NCBI GenBank assembly: GCA_031655335.1
Contig: CP134226.1
Location: 1,798,001-1,862,000 of the forward strand
DNA length: 64,000 nt
Source: Thalassospiraceae bacterium LMO-SO8
GTDB lineage: Bacteria; Pseudomonadota; Alphaproteobacteria; Rhodospirillales; Casp-alpha2
Direction: 5' to 3'
The notes beneath the pieces are model-generated. The model made no database searches. It saw only the letters and a program-made list of their open reading frames with translations, and was not told where the DNA came from. A program made the translations under genes and the position numbers. Within the stretch, counting starts at the first letter, position 1; each line of letters opens with the position of its first letter. This document shows positions 58,336-64,000 of this stretch, one piece after another.

Positions 58336-59631
58336 ATGAAACAGGTGGATCGGAGCCAGAATTTGAAAGACGGGACTTTCGTTTCGAGTGCGGCGGAGCG
58401 ATCAAGCAATACTGATTCATGGGCCTATCGGCTCGGCGCGTCCATTCCGCGCCTGTCATCTGGAACGGCAAAATTCTCGGACCTTGTATTCTTCCTGTTC
58501 TTTACCATGCTTGGTGTAAGCGTCGAGTTTGTCGCCCATCATTTCACCAATAATACCCTTTTCGTGATTCTTGGCCCGACCGCGGTTCTCTCGGCTTACC
58601 TGATCGTCTCCCTGTCGTTCAGAGGGTTTCGGCTGCGGCTCGATCAGCTTGGCGACAATTGTTACTACATGGGCTTTCTATTCACCCTTACGGCGTTGTC
58701 ACTGGCCCTCTACGATTTCCAAGGTTTAGACATCAAAATCGGAACAATCGTCGCGAACTTCGGTGTCGCCCTTGCTTCGACGATCCTTGGCGTGCTGTAC
58801 CGGGTCTTGCTCTCTCAGATGCGGGAAGATCCGGTCGAGGTTGAGGAACAGTCCCGTGTCGAACTAGCTCAGGCTTCGGCATCTCTTAAGAACGAGCTAT
58901 ATGCCTCAGTGCGGGACATGAACTCCTTCCGCAGTCTAATGCAGCAGTCAATTGTCGAGTCGTTCGACGACGTCAACGAAAAATCCAAAGAGGCTATTCT
59001 CACGGCCGCTAACGAATTGTCGATTGCTGCGAAGAACATCAACGAAGAAATTGCTGAGCGGAATGCCCTGTTGGGGGAACGTTTCGATCGCTTCAATGAC
59101 CTAACCCAGCGGTCCGTATCGTCGCTTGAGGCCCTGGTGGAGAGTATGGAGAAGGTCCGCCCGCCCAACGAGCTCATCAATGATGCCTTCGACAGAACAG
59201 TCGAGGTCATAGAAAAGGTCTCAAGGGAAGCGCAGCAGATTTACGAGATTACTGATAAGCAGCGTCAACAGGCGGAATTGAGACTGGCAACGACGATCGA
59301 TTCTATGGAGAGCGTTTCTGAAAACCTTGCTGCACTGACCGGAGACAGAAGTCCGCTCAACGATGTGACCGACAATCTTAGCAAAGCAGCAGAAACGCTT
59401 TCGACGCTGTCCGGAAAGCTTGTTGAAACCGATGAAACTCTGTCTGGGAATATTGAAGCTCAGAAATCTACGCTTGGTGCCTATGAAGAAATAAGTGCCG
59501 AGAGCATCAAAATTCTCAAGGCACACAATGCGGGGGTTGCCGAGACCCTCATTAGCAGCAGGGCGATGTTGGCTGAGGTAGAGAAGAACCTCTCCGAGAT
59601 GGCTCGTGCGCTCGCGAAATCTGTTGCATAG
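58336..59631 (+). CDS. operon gene 3: four-TM protein with long coiled-coil tail (MotA/ZorA-like architecture)
   Basis: A 431-residue protein. Four membrane segments at about 48-66, 74-95, 109-127 and 136-158 are followed by some 270 residues of almost continuous helix (SRVELAQASASLKNELYASV, NEEIAERNALLGERFDRFND, LAATTIDSMESV-like repeats). Four helices with a long cytoplasmic tail is the layout of ZorA and, without the tail, MotA. I see no clear MotA sequence motif, so the likeness is architectural. It starts 3 bases after gene 2. Confidence 0.72.
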   Translation: MKQVDRSQNLKDGTFVSSAAERSSNTDSWAYRLGASIPRLSSGTAKFSDLVFFLFFTMLGVSVEFVAHHFTNNTLFVILGPTAVLSAYLIVSLSFRGFRLRLDQLGDNCYYMGFLFTLTALSLALYDFQGLDIKIGTIVANFGVALASTILGVLYRVLLSQMREDPVEVEEQSRVELAQASASLKNELYASVRDMNSFRSLMQQSIVESFDDVNEKSKEAILTAANELSIAAKNINEEIAERNALLGERFDRFNDLTQRSVSSLEALVESMEKVRPPNELINDAFDRTVEVIEKVSREAQQIYEITDKQRQQAELRLATTIDSMESVSENLAALTGDRSPLNDVTDNLSKAAETLSTLSGKLVETDETLSGNIEAQKSTLGAYEEISAESIKILKAHNAGVAETLISSRAMLAEVEKNLSEMARALAKSVA

Positions 59632-59636
59632 CTTCC

Positions 59637-60617
59637 ATGCCGCGAAACAGCATCAGCCGAAACGAATTATCCTACAAGCGAGGGCTTGTTCTTGGGCTGA
59701 CAATGGCTGAGATCGTACTTCTCCTATTGTTCTCACTTCTGCTCGCCCTGGCCGCGTTGTTCTGGGAACAGGAACAAGCATTGACGAAGGCATATGACGA
59801 GCGTGAAGCCTATCGGCTAGATCTCCGGGACAGCCAGGCCAAACTCGAAACACTCATGAAACAGTTGTCGCAGTCCGACTTTAAGGAAATGAGAAAAGAA
59901 CTGGTGAGACTGACGGAACAGGAAAGGAAAATTGAGTATCTCATGCAGCGGTTTGCGATCGACCCCGACAGTTCGACGGAGGAAAAGGTATCGACGCTAG
60001 TCGAGAAACTCACAAAGCTTGAGAATGTGGAGACGGCATTGGATGTCGCAGGTTTTTCAAAGGAACCGGGATTGCTGACGCAGGAACTTCGGGATGTTCA
60101 GGATTCAAAACATGCCATCGATCGGATCAGAGGTAAGCTCAATGCCGCGGACGAGAAGAGTGAAAAACTGGAGAAGCGATTAAGCAATGCAGAGCAGGCT
60201 CTTGATCAGAAGCAGGGGCAGGTCGCGAACATGCAGCGTACGCTTGAGCGATACGGTCGAGGAACCGAAAAACCTGCATGCTGGGCTGATCCCGAAACAG
60301 GAAAACCCCGTTACATTTATGATATTGGACTAACGAGTGGCGGTCTAATTGTCCGACATGCTGCAACACCGCCATGGGCGGAATCTCGTGGACTGCCGAT
60401 CAACGAAATTCCCTATGATATGGAACTGAAGCCGCAGGGGTTTATTTCGGAGGCTAGACCGATTTTCGTATGGTCCGAGGAAAACGAGTGTCGCTTCTTT
60501 GTTCGGGCATATGATGTGACGGAAGCAACGGAAAAGGCCACATACAAGAGGCATATGCGGTTTCTTGAGTCGTCCTTCTACAAGTACGAGGTGCTTGATG
60601 ACCCCTGGCGCCCCTGA
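59637..60617 (+). CDS. operon gene 4: single-TM protein with coiled coil and C-terminal globular domain (MotB/ZorB-like architecture)
   Basis: A 326-residue protein. One membrane segment (LVLGLTMAEIVLLLLFSLLL, residues 18-42) contains a Glu (E25) at its start, then a long coiled coil (45-205) and a globular C-terminus (CWADPETGKPRYIYDIGLTS, PIFVWSEENECRFFVRAYDV). An N-terminal helix with an acidic residue after a short cytoplasmic tail recalls MotB/ZorB, but no OmpA-like peptidoglycan-binding motif is visible; the C-terminal domain looks new to me. It starts 5 bases after gene 3. Confidence 0.72.
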   Translation: MPRNSISRNELSYKRGLVLGLTMAEIVLLLLFSLLLALAALFWEQEQALTKAYDEREAYRLDLRDSQAKLETLMKQLSQSDFKEMRKELVRLTEQERKIEYLMQRFAIDPDSSTEEKVSTLVEKLTKLENVETALDVAGFSKEPGLLTQELRDVQDSKHAIDRIRGKLNAADEKSEKLEKRLSNAEQALDQKQGQVANMQRTLERYGRGTEKPACWADPETGKPRYIYDIGLTSGGLIVRHAATPPWAESRGLPINEIPYDMELKPQGFISEARPIFVWSEENECRFFVRAYDVTEATEKATYKRHMRFLESSFYKYEVLDDPWRP

Positions 60618-60873
60618 AGGTTTTCAACTGAGTTGGCTGGAGCTCAGAGAAGAGTTCGTGAGGCGACTGGTTAGGGAACGATTTAACATCAAAGTCACAT
60701 CAATCGGTATTCGTCGTTTCGACTTCTCAAAGCCTCTTGATGCCGTTGTTGAGGATGTTCGTTCAGCCCACAAGCATTTCATTCAGGATATGCTTCGCAA
60801 GATTGTTTTGCGACGTTTCGGTAGGCCCAATGGTTCGGTCTCGGACGGAGATCGAAATGCTGAGAAAACCTGA
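60598..60873 (+). CDS. operon gene 5: small basic protein
   Basis: A 91-residue protein (MTPGAPEGFQLSWLELREEF, then RFNIKVTSIGIRRFDFSKPL) of mixed alpha/beta type with a basic end (LRKIVLRRFGRPNG). The ATG lies inside the last codons of gene 4 (20-base overlap), indicating translational coupling. No family recognised. Confidence 0.6.
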   Translation: MTPGAPEGFQLSWLELREEFVRRLVRERFNIKVTSIGIRRFDFSKPLDAVVEDVRSAHKHFIQDMLRKIVLRRFGRPNGSVSDGDRNAEKT

Positions 60874-61197
60874 TTTCTGTTTGCTTGCCAGTTAATCCCT
60901 GGGCATTTTCGCGGATGTCGCGTAGGTCCATGTATCAAGGTGCCGCTCGCCGCCTAATTTCTGATAATTGAAGATTATCGGAGGGTAGAAACTTAGGTCG
61001 TAGTGAATAGTCTAGTTATGGGTTCTAAGCGGATGTGGCCGGACACTGGGGCCCGCCGCTGCTGTTGACCCAAGGCGGACATCTGAGACTATTCAAATGT
61101 CCTCGTTTTCGTCGGAAACTGGACCAGCTTTCGCGCCAAGCACGAATCGCTCAAAATCCTTTTGAGTGTGCTTGGCCAAACCTTCGTCGACCATTGA
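60874..61197. other. intergenic region, convergent genes, no gene seen
   Basis: It separates the end of the membrane operon from the end of the AbiV-like gene. A short inverted repeat GATAAT-TGAAG-ATTATC lies at 60962-60978; it lacks a T-run and is a weak terminator candidate. A plus-strand frame over 61035-61469 is antisense to the AbiV-like gene and not convincing. Confidence 0.5.
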
Positions 61198-61809
61198 TTA
61201 GTGCCAGCGCAAAAGAGCTTCGGTCATCGCTGGCGTCTCCCATACAGGCCCCAAAATCTCCTTCCAAAGAGAGATCTCGCGGGGCGAGACTTCATCCCTT
61301 TTCGACAAGACTTCGGCTGTCATCACCAGTTGTCTTGCTAGGCTCTCTTCTACTACTTCAAATGGCTCTGACCAGTGACGGTCGCCGTAGCAATCACTGT
61401 ACAACCCAATCTGCTTTACAGCATCAAGGATCAAAGTATGTTCACCTTCCTGGTCTACAGCGTCTTTAAAGTCATTGAGGGAAATCGCTCCTCTAGCCAC
61501 GAGGTCCGGAAGAATCCATGAGGTGCTCTTTGCTCTGTGACTTCTGTATTCCCGCCAGACGCTCTTTATTTCTTTTTCATCGCGAGCCATAGAAAGCCGT
61601 CGAAGGATACTCACCTTTCCAGCTTCCTCGATAGCGAGAGCCGCAATTGATGCAGCTGTCGGGAACCGGTGAGCATCAAGGAGAATTCTTGCGTCGGATG
61701 CCAGTCGGGCGGCATTTCGCGCAGCGACGTTTATCCCCGCTGCGATTTCGTCGGCGGACAACGCCCCGACATAACGATCCAGTGGCTTTTCTTGCTTCGA
61801 TCCGGACAT
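61198..61809 (-). CDS. AbiV family (HEPN) abortive infection protein
   Basis: A 203-residue all-helical cytosolic protein. ARNAARLASDARILLDAHRF, then TAASIAALAIEEAGKVSILR is the AbiV signature (LAxxDAxxLL ... A-LAxLAxEExGK). AbiV in Lactococcus blocks phage late protein synthesis; the family is classed with HEPN domains. GGAG lies 9 nt before ATG 61809, which I prefer to the ATG 3 codons upstream. Next to the nuclease and membrane operon it supports a defence-island reading. Confidence 0.8.
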   Translation of the reverse strand: MSGSKQEKPLDRYVGALSADEIAAGINVAARNAARLASDARILLDAHRFPTAASIAALAIEEAGKVSILRRLSMARDEKEIKSVWREYRSHRAKSTSWILPDLVARGAISLNDFKDAVDQEGEHTLILDAVKQIGLYSDCYGDRHWSEPFEVVEESLARQLVMTAEVLSKRDEVSPREISLWKEILGPVWETPAMTEALLRWH

Positions 61810-61873
61810 ACTGTACATCTCCGGTGCAGACGTGTCAGACGTAGTACCGAAGTCTCACTAAGGTAACCTACTC

Positions 61874-63067
61874 TTGCTGAAAATATTTATTTCTGCGCTG
61901 CAATTGGCAACAGCAATCACGGTGATTGTATCGAGCGCCCATGCTGAGGAAGGGTGCCCGGCGGGATTTTTCCCTCAAGCTGGAGATGGCAAATGTACTG
62001 CCGTCTCCGAATACAATCGGCTTCCCTTGGACGACAGCAAGCCGATGACGTTTCAAGGCCAGCAAATGAGTATGGCGATTGTCTGGCTCCAAGCCACTGG
62101 CGTCATCACCAAGGACACGCCCAAGGAGTTTGCTAGGTTTCTCCATACCTATGACGCGAAGTTGACTCGGAACATTTACCTGCATTCTTCGGGCGGCGAT
62201 CTCATGGCCGGACTTGAACTCGGGCAGATGATCCGCGAGGCTGGTATGAACACCTTCATCGGCCGATCAATCTCACTTGACGGCGTCATGAATGTTTACT
62301 CTTACAAGAAATCCTTCTGCGTTTCTGCATGCGCATATGCCTTCTTGGGCGGCGTTACCCGCTCGTACGGAGAGGATGATATCTACGGCATCCATCGTTT
62401 TGGTAGATCGGCGGGATCCGTATCAGGTGACGATGCACAGATCATCAGTAGCGTTGTGGCTAAGTATATTGAACGCATGGGGGTTGATCTATCTGTGTTC
62501 GTCCTGGCGTCCACCTCCTCATTTGAAGATGAATTATTCCGGGTGCCGGTGGGCCTCGGGAAGCGCATGCGGATCATTTACGATCCGTCCGGTAACACCT
62601 CGTTCGTAATTGAACAACGAGGAGGATCAGTGGTGGCAGCCTTCAGGCTAAATGAACGTGAGCGCGAGCTTGAGGGTGTGATTGCATGCGATAATGGTCA
62701 GCGCACTCTCATGCTCTTCGACAAAAGCAACTCTATCTCTACTGGCCTTCGGGCTGCCAGACAGTTCCCAACGGAGTTCAAGGCACAAGGCCGTTCGATT
62801 TGGGGGACAGCTACCTATTTGCCTGCCGACCCGGCCCGAAACATGCCAATCGGTGTGATGCTCTTCGTCCTTCCATCGCTTGATGAGCAGGCCTTCACGG
62901 GCGATGGCATTAGGCTCAACATGATTCAAAATCCGACCCTGCCCACCGACTTAGGGGCACGCTTGCTGTGGGTCGATGAGGTTAGTAAGTACGCATTCAG
63001 AATGAGGGCAGCAAATGCCGGGCGAACATTGCCGATTGTTTTCCGCGATTGCAGGGGGCACCGATAG
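61874..63067 (+). CDS. secreted ClpP/crotonase-fold protein
   Basis: A 397-residue protein with signal peptide (FISALQLATAITVIVSSAHA). The mature N-terminal part has NIYLHSSGGDLMAGLELGQM, SFCVSACAYAFLGGVTRSYG and DIYGIHRFGR, the ClpP-like strand/Ser/His pattern (Ser in CVSAC, His in GIHR) seen in periplasmic ClpP-fold proteins of alphaproteobacteria. The C-terminal 190 residues are an additional beta-rich domain. The start is TTG 61874 with AAGGT upstream; no better ATG precedes the signal peptide. Divergent from the AbiV-like gene. Confidence 0.75.
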   Translation: MLKIFISALQLATAITVIVSSAHAEEGCPAGFFPQAGDGKCTAVSEYNRLPLDDSKPMTFQGQQMSMAIVWLQATGVITKDTPKEFARFLHTYDAKLTRNIYLHSSGGDLMAGLELGQMIREAGMNTFIGRSISLDGVMNVYSYKKSFCVSACAYAFLGGVTRSYGEDDIYGIHRFGRSAGSVSGDDAQIISSVVAKYIERMGVDLSVFVLASTSSFEDELFRVPVGLGKRMRIIYDPSGNTSFVIEQRGGSVVAAFRLNERERELEGVIACDNGQRTLMLFDKSNSISTGLRAARQFPTEFKAQGRSIWGTATYLPADPARNMPIGVMLFVLPSLDEQAFTGDGIRLNMIQNPTLPTDLGARLLWVDEVSKYAFRMRAANAGRTLPIVFRDCRGHR

Positions 63068-63253
63068 GTCGCTACACGGGCTTGATCCGGACTACGCTGA
63101 AGAAATTCGGTCTGCTGCTGGCTAAAAAGCGACCGTGCCGGCGGCCAGCAACGATGGTCGCTTTGTGACCCGGAGCAGAAGCGCGAACTTCTTGGGATAA
63201 TGTCTGCAATGCGGACTTTCCTGCCGCCCATGGTTCGCGCCGCAATCTCCGCT

Positions 63254-64000
63254 TCAGTCATTTCGCGGATGCTTATCGAGCCAATCCTCTGCGATAGAGA
63301 GACGATTGGTTTGTTGTTCCGCCAACATCAGATAGAAATTCATGAGCATCATGATGGTCTTTCTCGGTCTGATATTCTGATATTCTTGGTAGACCCTAGC
63401 ATTCGTTGTGTATCGATTCTCTATACGCGACTCCTCTGAAGATATGATTTCGCAATAAAACCGAACACTATTGGGATGTCGACTACCTAATTCCTCCATG
63501 AGCTTTGCATCGTAGTGCCATGGGTTAATCTCGTGGTCGGCTCTCCAGACCTCAAGGAACCCAGAATCGAAATAAAGCTGCATGATCGTCTCGTCATGCT
63601 CGGGATGTTCCAGCACAAGTTTGTCAACGTCACTAAGATTTTGGATGGATTTATCAATCTTCCGAGCACCGTTCAGGATATGATTCGTAGATTTCCGCAT
63701 CAGCTCTAGACCGCTGGGATGCGCCTGCCACGCCTGATACTCCTCGTCGGAGACATCCACGGTAGCATCCGCAACTTCGACAAGTTTCTCACTCTTCAGA
63801 AGATCCTTCGGGGTACAGAAATTGGCATTTTTGACGAGATCAAAACCGTTGGCGGCATAAGCTTGCGCGACGAGACGGCTGCAGAACTGTTTAGTCGTGC
63901 CTTTCTTGCCAAGTCCCTGCCACGCCCTCGCAGCTTCCAATTTCGCGTATTCGCTGCCGATGCGTTCGCGAACATAGTTGCAGATTTTTATTGCAACGGA
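63254..64000 (-). CDS. permuted papain-like (NlpC/P60, YiiX-type) amidase, 5' end beyond the window
   Basis: The frame stays open to the window edge, so the N-terminus is missing; at least 249 residues are present. QFCSRLVAQAYAANGFDL carries the nucleophile Cys pattern of permuted papain-fold enzymes (CS-L-AQAY), followed by FCTPKDLLKSEKL. The C-terminal 150 residues are helical without a recognised domain. The catalytic His, which precedes the Cys in permuted members, should lie in the missing part. The family includes lipid and peptidoglycan amidases. Confidence 0.72.
   Translation of the reverse strand, partial: SVAIKICNYVRERIGSEYAKLEAARAWQGLGKKGTTKQFCSRLVAQAYAANGFDLVKNANFCTPKDLLKSEKLVEVADATVDVSDEEYQAWQAHPSGLELMRKSTNHILNGARKIDKSIQNLSDVDKLVLEHPEHDETIMQLYFDSGFLEVWRADHEINPWHYDAKLMEELGSRHPNSVRFYCEIISSEESRIENRYTTNARVYQEYQNIRPRKTIMMLMNFYLMLAEQQTNRLSIAEDWLDKHPRND

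Noticed and set aside
59637-60617. Direct assignment of operon gene 4 as ZorB/MotB
   Set aside because: The membrane helix and acidic residue fit, but the OmpA-like peptidoglycan-binding domain that defines MotB/ZorB is not visible, so only architectural similarity is claimed.
61035-61469. Plus-strand 144-codon frame in the gap after the membrane operon
   Set aside because: Most of it is antisense to the AbiV-like gene, it has no ribosome-binding site and no protein-like pattern.

Overview
The window is a GC-rich chromosomal segment from an alphaproteobacterium, most likely of the Rhodospirillales. The evidence is the sequence style of the housekeeping genes (infC with a conserved non-AUG start, thrS, polA, msrP/msrQ), the heptosyltransferase and glycosyltransferase genes, and a T7-like phage head cassette of the kind seen in that order. 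From about 50 kb, and most clearly right of the tRNA-Arg gene at 54.6 kb, base composition drops and codon use becomes relaxed, which suggests acquired DNA.

Layout. (1) 0-6.8 kb holds host genes on the minus strand (GGCT-like protein, IF-3, ThrRS, two glycosyltransferases), a divergent alpha/beta hydrolase and a small unknown gene. (2) 6.8-7.2 kb is a frameshifted gene with a peptidoglycan-binding-like domain. (3) 7.3-27.3 kb is a minus-strand podovirus-like cassette ending in a strong intrinsic terminator. It carries lysis genes, a tail fibre gene, a translationally coupled run (Hint protein with a CxCxC cysteine tract, a CDP-alcohol phosphatidyltransferase relative, an unknown protein, a radical SAM/SPASM enzyme and a 2OG-Fe oxygenase), large terminase, capsid, tail-tube proteins, portal and scaffold. 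No integrase, replication or repressor gene is visible. One plus-strand gene inside it encodes a diiron-type metallo-beta-lactamase/DHH phosphoesterase fusion. (4) 27.3-41.2 kb holds a family of proteins with a shared N-terminal module and different C-termini, next to duplicated membrane-anchored or secreted partner genes. Four of these genes share a promoter box. The block is interrupted by ordinary host genes (SDR, TPR, GST, msrPQ, MBL hydrolase). (5) 41.2-49.7 kb is host core: polA, a PAS histidine kinase, a zinc-finger protein, an ABC ATPase, a lipoprotein hydrolase and an MBL hydrolase.

(6) 49.8-54.6 kb lies between a 39-nt 5' fragment of tRNA-Arg(CCG) and the intact tRNA-Arg(CCG). It contains an effector-like gene, an AAA ATPase gene pair and a complete IS1595-type element with 23-bp perfect inverted repeats, an 8-bp target duplication and several passenger genes. 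(7) 54.6-64 kb looks like a defence or genomic island. It has a secreted thermonuclease-like protein, a five-gene operon of mainly membrane and coiled-coil proteins (56.0-60.9 kb) that I cannot assign to a described system, an AbiV-like HEPN protein, a periplasmic ClpP-fold protein and a permuted papain-like protein cut by the window edge.

The strongest candidates for undescribed biology are the 56.0-60.9 kb membrane operon (its 4-TM/long-tail plus 1-TM pair recalls MotAB/ZorAB stators), the CxCxC-Hint/radical SAM/2OG-oxygenase run in the phage cassette, and the modular effector-and-partner-like family with its shared promoter box. All calls are from reading the sequence; no database search was run.
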